From Serratia liquefaciens (GTDB taxonomy: Bacteria > Pseudomonadota > Gammaproteobacteria > Enterobacterales > Enterobacteriaceae): DNA of 64,000 bases. This document shows, piece after piece, positions 19,085-30,558 of this stretch; position 1 is the first letter of the stretch; each line of letters begins with the position of its first letter. A program made the position numbers and the translations under genes. The notes under the pieces were generated by a model, which had not been told where the DNA came from, did no database searches, and saw only the letters and a list, made by a program, of their open reading frames with translations. The DNA lies in contig NZ_CP088930.1 in the NCBI RefSeq assembly GCF_027594825.1, positions 4,711,019 to 4,775,018 on the forward strand, in the 5' to 3' direction.

Positions 19085-19702
19085 TTAGGGTACCGCTTGA
19101 CTGGTTGCTTCCGCCGCCAGGGCGGCTTGCACGGATCTGCGCTGGCTAATCAGCGACATATAACGGGTTATCGATGGCCAGTATTTAAGGTCGATGGAAA
19201 ACTGATCCATCCAGCGCAGTACGGTAAACAGATAGGCATCCGCGACGCTGAAAGCTCCCCCCAGTAGAAACGCCTGTTCGTCCAGCGTCTGAGCAACAAA
19301 ATCGAGGCGGCGTCGCAGCTTGTCGCGAAACAGCGTTTTGACTTCTTCCGGCAGGGTTGAGTTGAACAGCGGGCTGGATCCCGCGTGGATCTCGCCGGTA
19401 ATGAAGTTCAGCCACTCCTGCAAACGCACCCGTTCGAAGGTCGCATTTGGTGGGGCCAACCCGGCCTCTGGGCGCAAATCCGCCAGATACTGCACGATGG
19501 CAGTGCCCTCGGTGATCACCTGACCGTCGTCCAGCATCAACGCGGCGACGTAACCTTTGGGATTAACCCGATAAAAGTCTTCGCCGTCGGCGCTGCGCTT
19601 GGTGCGGTTATTGACGCGGATCAGTTCGAACGGCAAATCCAATTCCCGCAAAACGATATGTGGCGAGAGGGAGCAGGTATCGGGCGCAAAATAGAGTTTC
19701 AT
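19085..19702 (-). CDS. gstA: Glutathione S-transferase, GstA-like (beta class)
   Basis: 205 residues, close to E. coli GstA (201). The thioredoxin-fold N-terminal domain (about 1-80) starts MKLYFAPDTCSLSPHIVLRE and keeps the beta-class cysteine in DTCSLSPHI plus the glutathione-binding GQVITEGTAIVQYLAD block. The helical domain has FSVADAYLFTVLRW, the N-capping motif of GSTs. Of two ATGs six bases apart I chose 19702, which puts AGGA 8 bases upstream. It sits between a LysR gene and cydD, an arrangement not found in E. coli. The symbol is by resemblance; several paralogues are usual in Serratia. Confidence 0.85.
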   Translation of the reverse strand: MKLYFAPDTCSLSPHIVLRELDLPFELIRVNNRTKRSADGEDFYRVNPKGYVAALMLDDGQVITEGTAIVQYLADLRPEAGLAPPNATFERVRLQEWLNFITGEIHAGSSPLFNSTLPEEVKTLFRDKLRRRLDFVAQTLDEQAFLLGGAFSVADAYLFTVLRWMDQFSIDLKYWPSITRYMSLISQRRSVQAALAAEATSQAVP

Positions 19703-19800
19703 CGGCATATTCCTGAGGCACAAAGCGACATCGCTTGGTCGTCAGAATGCCGTCGGCGCCGCCAACAGAAAAATTAGAATCTCAGAAACCCGGTATCAGC

Positions 19801-20688
19801 TCAGCTACTGACGGGCAACGGCAGATGATCCTGTAGAAAGTGCAACAGAGTTTGCACTGGCGCGGAGCCTGCACCGGCGAAAGAACAAACCAGGCCAAAA
19901 TGGCGATAAAGTGGCGTGCTCAGCGGCAAGGCGCAAATGCCTGGCGTATCGGCAGGTATGACCGATGCGGGCACCAGCGATACGCCGATCCCTTCACGTA
20001 CCAGCGTCAGTGCGGTGTTCCAGTCACTGACGGTGACGCGGACATCCATCAGCGCCAAACCTGCCTGCTGCGCCAGCAACTGAGCATTGAGCCGGCAACC
20101 TCCGGTGGCCAAGACAAACGGCTGTTTGACCAGCTCGCTAAAATCTATCGGCCGGCGATTTCTGGCAAGCTTATGAGCAGTGGCCGTCACGGCAAGCCAT
20201 AGGTCTTTTCCCAGCGGGTGGCTTTGCCGTTCCGGTTCCGGATTCAACACTATGCCAACGTCGGCAGCTTCCAATGCCAGCCAGTTTTCGACCTCCAGAT
20301 CGGTGCCTTCCAACTGAACCAGTTCAATGGCGGGAAAGCGGCGGTGAAATTTGCGCAGCAACGGGGGCAACAGCAGAGCAAATGCCGAAGGGAAACTGGC
20401 CAGGCGTATTTTGCCGGCGTGCGAACTTTGCGCCTGCTGCGCGCAGCGTTGGATTGCATTGAGTTCGGCCAGCATGGTGCGGGCATGGGCGACGATTTGT
20501 TCACCACTTTGCGTTAGCGTAACGCTGTGCGGTAGGCGAACCAACAACGGAGTATTCAACGCCTCTTCCAACTGAGCGATGGCCTGGCTGGCGCCGGACT
20601 GAGTCATGCCGCATTGACTTGCCGCCAGGGTGATCTTGCCGCTGTCGGCTACGGCAACCAACAGACGCCAGTGGAGAAGATTCTGCAT
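19801..20688 (-). CDS. LysR-family transcriptional regulator
   Basis: 295 residues with the standard LysR layout: a winged helix-turn-helix at about 4-62 (LVAVADSGKITLAASQCGMTQ, then SGASQAIAQLEEALNTPLL) and a periplasmic-binding-like effector domain from about 90. I do not recognise a specific family member. It runs in the same direction as the GST gene 98 bases downstream, so the usual divergent regulator-target arrangement is absent. The start ATG lies only about 30 bases from the trxB terminator, leaving little room for its own promoter. Confidence 0.82.
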   Translation of the reverse strand: MQNLLHWRLLVAVADSGKITLAASQCGMTQSGASQAIAQLEEALNTPLLVRLPHSVTLTQSGEQIVAHARTMLAELNAIQRCAQQAQSSHAGKIRLASFPSAFALLLPPLLRKFHRRFPAIELVQLEGTDLEVENWLALEAADVGIVLNPEPERQSHPLGKDLWLAVTATAHKLARNRRPIDFSELVKQPFVLATGGCRLNAQLLAQQAGLALMDVRVTVSDWNTALTLVREGIGVSLVPASVIPADTPGICALPLSTPLYRHFGLVCSFAGAGSAPVQTLLHFLQDHLPLPVSS

Positions 20689-20714
20689 TGAAGACCCGCC
20701 CTGTGTTGTTTGAG

Positions 20715-20748
20715 AGACAAAAAAAGCGGCTAATAAATAGCCGCTTTT
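20715..20748 (-). terminator. trxB intrinsic terminator
   Basis: AAAAGCGGCTA (20722-20732) and TAGCCGCTTTT (20738-20748) form an 11-base-pair stem. On the minus strand it is followed by a T7 run. It ends trxB transcription about 20 bases after the stop. Confidence 0.88.
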
Positions 20749-20768
20749 CAGGATGACAGTCTGTGCCG

Positions 20769-22400
<1,632 letters not shown>

Positions 22401-22895
22401 ATGGCAGACAATAAGAAACGCCCGGGTAAAGATCTCGACCGTATCGACCGCAACATCCTCAATGAACTGCAAAAGGATGGGCGTATTTCGAACGTTGAAC
22501 TTTCGAAGCGCGTGGGGTTATCCCCAACCCCGTGTTTAGAACGTGTGCGCCGCCTCGAGCGCCAGGGTTTTATTCATGGTTACACCGCATTGCTCAACCC
22601 GCATTATCTGGATGCGTCCCTGTTGGTCTTCGTGGAAATCACGCTGAACCGCGGTGCACCGGATGTGTTTGAGCAATTCAACTCAGCAGTTCAGAAGCTT
22701 GAAGAAATTCAGGAGTGTCATCTGGTGTCCGGTGATTTCGACTATCTGTTGAAAACCCGCGTGCCGGATATGTCCGCTTACCGTAAGTTGCTCGGCGAAA
22801 CCTTGCTGCGTCTGCCGGGGGTTAACGACACCCGTACGTACGTGGTAATGGAAGAAGTGAAACAGAGCAACCGTCTGGTTATCAAAACACGGTAG
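22401..22895 (+). CDS. lrp: Leucine-responsive regulatory protein
   Basis: 164 residues, the family length and nearly identical to E. coli Lrp. A global regulator of amino acid metabolism, transport and fimbriae. An N-terminal helix-turn-helix (about 15-60, ILNELQKDGRISNVELSKRV) and a RAM effector domain that binds leucine and forms octamers are intact. The ATG at 22401 gives the conserved MADNKKRPGKDLDRID start. It is divergent from trxB. Confidence 0.98.
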   Translation: MADNKKRPGKDLDRIDRNILNELQKDGRISNVELSKRVGLSPTPCLERVRRLERQGFIHGYTALLNPHYLDASLLVFVEITLNRGAPDVFEQFNSAVQKLEEIQECHLVSGDFDYLLKTRVPDMSAYRKLLGETLLRLPGVNDTRTYVVMEEVKQSNRLVIKTR

Positions 22896-23015
22896 GGTGC
22901 AGGTGCAAAACCTGATTAAATTGGTTACACTCCTGTTTATCCATACAGTTTCAGCGCCGGGGAAGCTTCTCGGCGCTGTTGCTATGTCAGCTAACAGGAA
23001 CCTGGAGAGCCTTTC

Positions 23016-26000
23016 TTGAGCCAGGAATATACAGAAGATAAAGAAGTTACCTTGAGAAAACTCAGCAGCGGTCGCCGTTTGCTCGAAGCTGTGTTGATTG
23101 TGGTAGCCATATTTGCCATTTACCTCATGGCTGCCTTGGTCAGTTTCAATCCCTCTGACCCTAGCTGGTCGCAGACCGCGTGGCATGAGCCGATTCATAA
23201 TCTGGGCGGTGGCGTCGGGGCCTGGATGGCCGACACGCTGTTCTTCACCTTCGGGGTACTCGCCTATGCGATACCGCCGATCATGCTGGTGTTGTGCTGG
23301 GCGGCTTATCGTCAGCGCGGCAGCGGCGAATACATCGACTATTTTGCGCTTTCCCTGCGCCTGATCGGCACTTTGGCGCTGGTGCTCACTTCGTGTGGCC
23401 TGGCGGCACTGAATGTCGACGATCTCTATTACTTTGCCTCCGGCGGAGTTATCGGCAGCTTGCTGAGCAACGCCATGCTCCCCTGGTTCAACGGCATTGG
23501 CGCAACTTTGGCGCTGCTGTGCGTTTGGGCTGCGGGCCTTACGCTGTTTACCGGCTGGTCATGGTTGGTGATTGCCGAGAGGATCGGCGGCGTGGTGCTG
23601 GGGACGGCCACCTTTATGACCAACCGCTCGCGCCGTGATGATCGTTATCACGATGATGACGACCGTTATGTCGAAGATCAGCCCGAATCGGCAGAGAAAG
23701 GGGCAGCGATTGCTGCGGCCTCGACCGCGGCTGCGGCCAATGCGGCGGAAGACGACGTCTTGTTCTCAGCGCCTTCGGTGACGGAAACCGCCAAAGTGGC
23801 GGCGGAAGAGGTTGAGGATCCGTTGCTCAGCGGCCTGCGGGCGAATGACGACGAAGAGGCCGATGTCGTGCCTGCCGTGCCAGCGGTGGCTCATGAACCT
23901 GTTACCGCAGCCCCGGTTGTGGCACAGGCTCCGTCGGTTATGGTAGCCCCAACGGCACCGGCTTCGGTGAACCAGAGCCCGATGAGCGCGCCAGCGGAAA
24001 ACAGTGCTCCACCGCTGTATTCGTTTGAAATTCCTGAAGAGACGCCGACGCCGAAGGTAACGCGTCCGGCCGATCCTTACCAGGACGATGACGAACCGCG
24101 CATGGGGAACTGGGACGCGCCGGCAGCATCTCCGTCGCACGATCGTTCTCCCTTTGATTTCTCCGCCGCTCAACGCGATAGCGCTGACGTCAGTGCTCCG
24201 GCCGGTTTCAGTGCCGGTGAGTCTGCGGTGCCATCGTTCGGCAGCGTGAAACCTCAGGCGCAGGCTGCAGCAACGGCAGCTGCCGGCGCTGTTGCCGCCA
24301 ATACCTTTATGCCGGCCTTTACGGCTACCAGCGACGCTAACTCGCAGGTCAAACAAGGCCTCGGTCCTGAGTTGCCGCGTCCGAATCCGGTGCGCATCCC
24401 AACCCGGCGTGAACTGGCTTCTTACGGCATCAAGCTGCCTTCGCAGCGCATGGCCGAACAGGAACAGCGTAACCGTGGGGACGACGAGCCATTGCCGAAT
24501 GCGAATGCTCTCCCGTCAGATCAAGACGATGAAGCCTTGCAGGAAGCTGCGCTGCGTCAGGCGTTTGCCGAGCAGCAAAACCAACGTTATGGCGAAGAGT
24601 ACGCGCAGGAGAGTCAGGACGACGAGGCTGCTTTGCAGGAAGCCGCACTGCGTCAGGCATTTGCCGAACAGCAAAACCAGCGTTATGGGCAGCAAGACGC
24701 TGCGCCATCGGTGCAGCCAACCACGCCGGTAGATACTCGCAATGCGTTTGGTTTCTCGCCGATGGATGATTTGGTTGACGATGGCCCGGTTGAGCCGTTG
24801 TTCACCCTTTCGCCACAGCTTGAGGAACGTATCGAGCAGCAAAGCGAACGTGAAGATGATGTGCCATTCGGCCAGTTTGAGCCAGCCGCGCCGGCTTATG
24901 CGCCGCAAACGCAACCTCAAACTCCGCCGGCACAATCCTATCAGTCTGCACCACCTGCTTATCAGCCGCAGCAACAACCGCCAGCGCAACAGCAACCACC
25001 GGCCTATCAGCAGCCTGCGGCGCAACCGGCGCCGACCGCTCCGCAGCAGCCGGCAATGGACAGCCTGATCCACCCGTTCCTGATGCGCAACGATATGCCG
25101 CTGCAAAAACCGACTACGCCGTTGCCGACGCTTGATCTGCTGACCGAAGCACCGAAAGAGGTTGAACCGGTGGATTCCTTCGCGCTGGAACAGAAGGCGC
25201 GTTTGGTGGAAGCCAGCCTGGCCGATTATCGGGTGAAAGCCGACGTGGTAGACATTTTGCCAGGCCCGGTCATCACCCGTTTCGAACTGGATTTGGCGCC
25301 GGGCGTCAAAGCGGCGCGTATTTCCAATCTGTCGCGCGACCTGGCGCGTTCACTGTCAACTTCCGCGGTGCGTGTGGTTGAAGTGATCCCCGGCAAGCCC
25401 TACGTCGGCCTGGAGTTGCCTAACGTTAAGCGTCAGACGGTCTATCTGCGAGAAGTGCTGGATTGCCCGGCATTCCGCGACAACCCGTCGCCGCTGGCTA
25501 TCGTGTTGGGTAAAGACATCTCCGGCGAGCCGGTGGTGGCCGACTTGGCGAAAATGCCGCACCTGCTGGTCGCGGGGACCACCGGTTCCGGTAAATCGGT
25601 TGGGGTCAATGCCATGATCCTGAGCATTCTGTATAAGGCCACGCCGAAAGAAGTGCGCTTTATCATGATTGACCCGAAAATGCTGGAGCTGTCGGTCTAT
25701 GAAGGTATTCCGCACCTGCTGACGGACGTGGTTACCGACATGAAAGACGCCGCCAATGCCTTGCGTTGGTGCGTCGCCGAGATGGAACGACGCTATAAGC
25801 TGATGTCTGCGCTCGGCGTGCGTAACCTGGCAGGGTACAACGAACGTGTCGATCAGGCCGAGGCGATGGGACGCCCAATCCCGGATCCGTTCTGGAAACC
25901 GACCGACAGCATGGACATCACGCCGCCGGTTCTGGAGAAAGAGCCATACATCGTGGTGATGGTCGACGAGTTCGCTGACCTGATCATGACGGTCGGCAAA

Positions 26001-26600
26001 AAGGTTGAAGAGCTGATTGCGCGTCTGGCGCAGAAAGCGCGTGCGGCGGGTATCCATCTGGTACTGGCAACTCAGCGCCCTTCGGTGGATGTGATCACCG
26101 GCCTGATCAAGGCCAACATCCCGACCCGTATCGCCTTTACCGTGTCGAGCAAGATTGACTCGCGAACTATCCTCGATCAGGGCGGTGCTGAATCGCTGCT
26201 GGGGATGGGCGACATGTTGTATCTGGCCCCTAACTCCTCCATTCCGGTTCGTGTGCATGGTGCATTTGTGCGCGATCAGGAAGTGCATGCGGTAGTTAAG
26301 GATTGGAAAGCGCGTGAGCGACCTCAATATAAAGAGGGTATCCTCAACGGCGGTGACGACGGTGAGGGCGGTGCAGGTGGCGGTCTGGAAGGTGACGAAG
26401 AGCTGGATCCGCTGTTTGACCAAGCGGTGGAGTTTGTGGTGGATAAGCGCCGCGCCTCTATTTCCGGCGTACAGCGTCAGTTCCGTATCGGCTATAACCG
26501 CGCCGCGCGCATCATCGAACAGATGGAAGCGCAGGGCATCGTCAGCGAGCAGGGGCACAACGGCAACCGCGAGGTACTGGCGCCGCCACGGCATGACTGA
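23016..26600 (+). CDS. ftsK: DNA translocase FtsK
   Basis: 1194 residues (E. coli 1329; the linker is shorter). Septal DNA pump that clears the chromosome terminus and activates XerCD at dif. Four transmembrane helices lie in about residues 25-190. A Pro/Gln/Ala-rich linker (about 200-700) ends in a stretch of proline-glutamine repeats. The RecA-like motor has Walker [11 protein letters not shown] and Walker [13 protein letters not shown], and a C-terminal winged-helix gamma domain ([21 protein letters not shown]) reads KOPS. The start is TTG ([19 protein letters not shown]), as in E. coli. The linker contains a 20-residue direct repeat. Confidence 0.96.
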   Translation: MSQEYTEDKEVTLRKLSSGRRLLEAVLIVVAIFAIYLMAALVSFNPSDPSWSQTAWHEPIHNLGGGVGAWMADTLFFTFGVLAYAIPPIMLVLCWAAYRQRGSGEYIDYFALSLRLIGTLALVLTSCGLAALNVDDLYYFASGGVIGSLLSNAMLPWFNGIGATLALLCVWAAGLTLFTGWSWLVIAERIGGVVLGTATFMTNRSRRDDRYHDDDDRYVEDQPESAEKGAAIAAASTAAAANAAEDDVLFSAPSVTETAKVAAEEVEDPLLSGLRANDDEEADVVPAVPAVAHEPVTAAPVVAQAPSVMVAPTAPASVNQSPMSAPAENSAPPLYSFEIPEETPTPKVTRPADPYQDDDEPRMGNWDAPAASPSHDRSPFDFSAAQRDSADVSAPAGFSAGESAVPSFGSVKPQAQAAATAAAGAVAANTFMPAFTATSDANSQVKQGLGPELPRPNPVRIPTRRELASYGIKLPSQRMAEQEQRNRGDDEPLPNANALPSDQDDEALQEAALRQAFAEQQNQRYGEEYAQESQDDEAALQEAALRQAFAEQQNQRYGQQDAAPSVQPTTPVDTRNAFGFSPMDDLVDDGPVEPLFTLSPQLEERIEQQSEREDDVPFGQFEPAAPAYAPQTQPQTPPAQSYQSAPPAYQPQQQPPAQQQPPAYQQPAAQPAPTAPQQPAMDSLIHPFLMRNDMPLQKPTTPLPTLDLLTEAPKEVEPVDSFALEQKARLVEASLADYRVKADVVDILPGPVITRFELDLAPGVKAARISNLSRDLARSLSTSAVRVVEVIPGKPYVGLELPNVKRQTVYLREVLDCPAFRDNPSPLAIVLGKDISGEPVVADLAKMPHLLVAGTTGSGKSVGVNAMILSILYKATPKEVRFIMIDPKMLELSVYEGIPHLLTDVVTDMKDAANALRWCVAEMERRYKLMSALGVRNLAGYNERVDQAEAMGRPIPDPFWKPTDSMDITPPVLEKEPYIVVMVDEFADLIMTVGKKVEELIARLAQKARAAGIHLVLATQRPSVDVITGLIKANIPTRIAFTVSSKIDSRTILDQGGAESLLGMGDMLYLAPNSSIPVRVHGAFVRDQEVHAVVKDWKARERPQYKEGILNGGDDGEGGAGGGLEGDEELDPLFDQAVEFVVDKRRASISGVQRQFRIGYNRAARIIEQMEAQGIVSEQGHNGNREVLAPPRHD
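24534..24689 (+). repeat. Direct repeat in the FtsK linker
   Basis: Two copies of the 20-residue unit [20 protein letters not shown], at residues 507-526 (24534-24593) and 539-558 (24630-24689). The DNA copies differ at seven of 60 positions, all silent, so the peptide rather than the DNA has been preserved. Confidence 0.9.
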
Positions 26601-26629
26601 CGAAGCTTTACTGGTTGTTATTTAATAAT

Positions 26630-26655
26630 AAAGGGCCGCTTAGCGGCCCTTTAGA
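26630..26655 (+). terminator. ftsK terminator hairpin
   Basis: AAAGGGCCGC (26630-26639) pairs with GCGGCCCTTT (26643-26652) around a three-base loop. The T-run is short, but the stem is strong and lies 30 bases after the ftsK stop. Confidence 0.7.
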
Positions 26656-26922
26656 CTGATGACAAACACCCGAAAAACGGGGTTTCGAATGTTTGGTGTA
26701 AACCTGAAACGTAATCCTTTGTTTTTATTAGTACACAAAACCTAACTTTTAAGTACAGAGGACTTTGGCAGCCCTTGTGCAAAGAAGCGTAAACCACCGG
26801 CTTCTCGGAACATTGACCTATCTGCCTGCGAATAGCTTCGGGTAGAGTAAGGGTGTTAAGGGTTAATTTGACCCGCACGGCACCGCCTTGCGGTAAACGC
26901 ATTTCATAAGGTATCTGGAATA
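26656..26922 (+). other. lolA upstream region
   Basis: Non-coding. It holds a second, imperfect hairpin (ACACC at 26666-26670 with GGTGT at 26695-26699, and CGAAA/TTTCG inside) and then an AT-rich stretch that should carry the lolA promoter. No gene is supported. The ftsK-lolA gap is 322 bases including the ftsK terminator. Confidence 0.5.
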
Positions 26923-27534
26923 ATGAAAAAACTGTTAGTTGCCTGTTGTCTGCTTTCGGGATTCGCGTCCACCTCTGTGCTGGCCGACGCCGCTCAGGAT
27001 TTGCAAAGTCGTCTGGCGAAAGTGAACAGTTTCCACGCCAGCTTCTCCCAGACCGTGACCAGCAGCGATGGTGCTGCGGTGCAGCAGGGGGAAGGTGAAC
27101 TTTGGGTGAAACGCCCGAACCTGTTTAATTGGCATATGACCTCGCCGGACGAGAGTGTGCTGGTGTCGGATGGCCAAACCTTATGGTTCTACAATCCTTT
27201 TGTTGAGCAAGTCACCGCGACCTGGTTGAAAAATGCGACCGGCAATACGCCATTTATGCTGATCACCCGCAATAACGCCAACGACTGGAAACAGTACAAC
27301 GTTAAACAGAAAGGCGATGACTTTGAGCTGACGCCAAAATCCAGCAGCGGCAACCTGAAGCAGTTTGCCATTACCGTGACCAACAGCGGCACCATCCGCA
27401 GTTTTGCTGCGGTTGAGCAGGATGGCCAGCGCAGTTCTTACGCGCTGAAAAGTCAGCAGAACGTTGCTGCTGATGCCAGCAAATTCAAATTTACCCCGCC
27501 GAAGGGGGTGACGCTGGACGACCAGCGCCAGTGA
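26923..27534 (+). CDS. lolA: Outer-membrane lipoprotein carrier protein LolA
   Basis: 203 residues (E. coli 203). Periplasmic chaperone that receives lipoproteins from LolCDE and carries them to LolB. A signal peptide [21 protein letters not shown] is cleaved before DAAQDLQ. The mature beta-barrel protein keeps the lipid-pocket block [10 protein letters not shown] and [13 protein letters not shown], with the conserved functional arginine in KRPN. It is closely followed by rarA (7-base gap), so the two are probably cotranscribed. Confidence 0.96.
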   Translation: MKKLLVACCLLSGFASTSVLADAAQDLQSRLAKVNSFHASFSQTVTSSDGAAVQQGEGELWVKRPNLFNWHMTSPDESVLVSDGQTLWFYNPFVEQVTATWLKNATGNTPFMLITRNNANDWKQYNVKQKGDDFELTPKSSSGNLKQFAITVTNSGTIRSFAAVEQDGQRSSYALKSQQNVAADASKFKFTPPKGVTLDDQRQ

Positions 27535-27541
27535 GGTCTGC

Positions 27542-28885
27542 GTGAGTAATATGTCGCTCGATTTTTCCCAGAATGAGTTCCAGCCATTGGCCGCGCGGAT
27601 GCGGCCAACCACGCTGGCGCAATACATCGGCCAGCAGCACCTGCTGGCTGCCGGTAAGCCTTTGCCGCGCGCCATTGAGGCGGGGCAACTGCATTCGATG
27701 ATTCTGTGGGGGCCGCCCGGCACCGGGAAAACCACGCTGGCGGAGCTGATCGGCCGCTACGGCCAGGCGGACGTCGAGCGAATTTCCGCAGTAACATCGG
27801 GCATCAAAGAAATCCGTGAGGCGATTGAGCGGGCACGACAGAATCGTGACGCCGGTCGTCGCACCATTTTGTTTGTCGATGAGGTACACCGTTTCAATAA
27901 AAGCCAGCAGGATGCCTTCCTGCCGCACATCGAAGACGGCACCATTACCTTTATCGGGGCGACAACCGAAAACCCCTCCTTTGAGCTTAACTCGGCGCTG
28001 TTGTCTCGCGCCCGCGTGTATTTGCTGAAAGCGCTGACTGCAGAAGATATCAGCCAGGTGCTGGATCAGGCGATGCAGGACAACAGCCGGGGGTTTGGCG
28101 GCCAGAATATCGAGCTGCCGGAAGAGACCCGTCGCATGCTGTCGGAACTGGTGGGCGGCGATGCGCGCCGGGCGTTGAACAGCCTGGAGATGATGGCGGA
28201 CATGGCGGAGCTTGACGCCAAAGGCATTCGCGTGCTGACGCCGCAGTTGCTCAAAGAAGTCTCCGGGGAACGCAGTGCGCGCTTCGACAATAAAGGCGAT
28301 CGTTTTTACGATCTTATTTCGGCGCTGCATAAATCGGTGCGCGGCTCAGCCCCGGACGCCGCGCTGTACTGGTATGCCCGCATTATTACCGCCGGAGGCG
28401 ATCCGCTGTATGTGGCGCGCCGCTTGCTGGCCATTGCTTCGGAAGATGTCGGCAATGCCGATCCCCGCGGTATGCAGGTGGCGATCGCCGCCTGGGACTG
28501 CTTTACGCGCGTTGGTCCGGCCGAAGGTGAGCGTGCGATTGCTCAAGCGATCGTTTACCTGGCCTGCGCGCCAAAAAGCAACGCCGTTTATACCGCCTTC
28601 AAAGCGGCCATGCGCGATGCTAAAGAGCAAGCCGATTACGATGTGCCCGAGCATCTGCGTAATGCGCCAACCAAGCTGATGAAGGAAATGGGGTTGGGCG
28701 CGGAGTACCGTTACGCTCACGACGAACCCAATGCCTATGCTGCCGGCGAGGACTATTTCCCGGCCGAAATGGCCAGGACGCGTTACTATCATCCAACCAC
28801 ACGCGGGCTGGAAGGTAAAATCGGCGAAAAGCTGGCATGGCTGGCTGAGCAGGATCAAAATAGCCAGACAAAACGCTACCGCTAG
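27542..28885 (+). CDS. rarA: Replication-associated recombination protein RarA (MgsA)
   Basis: 447 residues, the E. coli length. AAA+ clamp-loader-like ATPase acting at stalled replication forks and interacting with SSB. Walker [10 protein letters not shown] and Walker [17 protein letters not shown] are seen, with the sensor [19 protein letters not shown] and a C-terminal tetramerisation domain. The start is GTG ([17 protein letters not shown]) with GAGG upstream; the same rare start is used in E. coli. It lies between lolA and serS as in E. coli. Confidence 0.95.
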   Translation: MSNMSLDFSQNEFQPLAARMRPTTLAQYIGQQHLLAAGKPLPRAIEAGQLHSMILWGPPGTGKTTLAELIGRYGQADVERISAVTSGIKEIREAIERARQNRDAGRRTILFVDEVHRFNKSQQDAFLPHIEDGTITFIGATTENPSFELNSALLSRARVYLLKALTAEDISQVLDQAMQDNSRGFGGQNIELPEETRRMLSELVGGDARRALNSLEMMADMAELDAKGIRVLTPQLLKEVSGERSARFDNKGDRFYDLISALHKSVRGSAPDAALYWYARIITAGGDPLYVARRLLAIASEDVGNADPRGMQVAIAAWDCFTRVGPAEGERAIAQAIVYLACAPKSNAVYTAFKAAMRDAKEQADYDVPEHLRNAPTKLMKEMGLGAEYRYAHDEPNAYAAGEDYFPAEMARTRYYHPTTRGLEGKIGEKLAWLAEQDQNSQTKRYR

Positions 28886-28952
28886 CGTTGCCGTTGCGGT
28901 AAGGTTAGCGGGTATCACTCTTCCTTTATGCGGCTTTTAAACAGCCGAATAA

Positions 28953-30287
<1,335 letters not shown>

Positions 30288-30306
30288 ATTATTGCCTGTT
30301 CTATGA

Positions 30307-30330
30307 AAAGCGCCTGCGGGCGCTTTTTTT
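30307..30330 (+). terminator. serS intrinsic terminator
   Basis: AAAGCGCC (30307-30314), loop TGCG, GGCGCTTT (30319-30326), running into a T7 tract. Confidence 0.9.
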
Positions 30331-30393
30331 ATAAGAAAATTATTATCCCTTTGTTCGAAAGGGCTTTTTCTTTCATCTCCTTCCCCCGCTTTA

Positions 30394-30434
30394 TTGATAG
30401 CAGACAAAGTTCACTACCCACTTCTGAGTAATAT
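30394..30434 (+). promoter_or_regulatory. FNR-dependent dmsA promoter
   Basis: TTGATAGCAGACAA (30394-30407) matches the FNR consensus TTGAT-N4-ATCAA with two mismatches and resembles the E. coli dmsA site as I remember it. TAATAT (30429-30434) is a good -10. It puts transcription start near 30441, so the FNR site centres at about -41, the class II activator position. Confidence 0.7.
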
Positions 30435-30457
30435 CCCTCTATAGAGGAGGGTTTTTT
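30435..30457 (+). terminator. Terminator-like hairpin over the dmsA start of transcription
   Basis: CCCTC (30435-30439) pairs with GAGGG (30447-30451), followed by TTTTTT (30452-30457). It would stop readthrough from serS. It starts before the predicted dmsA +1, so dmsA transcripts would lack the left arm and not be attenuated. Confidence 0.6.
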
Positions 30458-30558
30458 GCTCAAGCTCATCAGCAGACATCAGTTCTGTCTCCTCTGCTCG
30501 CCGCCTTGTGTCAAAGGCATGACGTTTATCAATACCAGGGTAAAACGTGGAGTGAGTT

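Noticed and set aside
25356..26594. 412-codon open frame on the minus strand within ftsK
   Set aside because: It is antisense to the ftsK motor domain, whose protein is unmistakable; there is no independent support.
30435..30457. Attenuator within the dmsA leader
   Set aside because: The predicted transcription start lies inside the hairpin, so dmsA transcripts would not contain both arms; readthrough terminator is the better reading.
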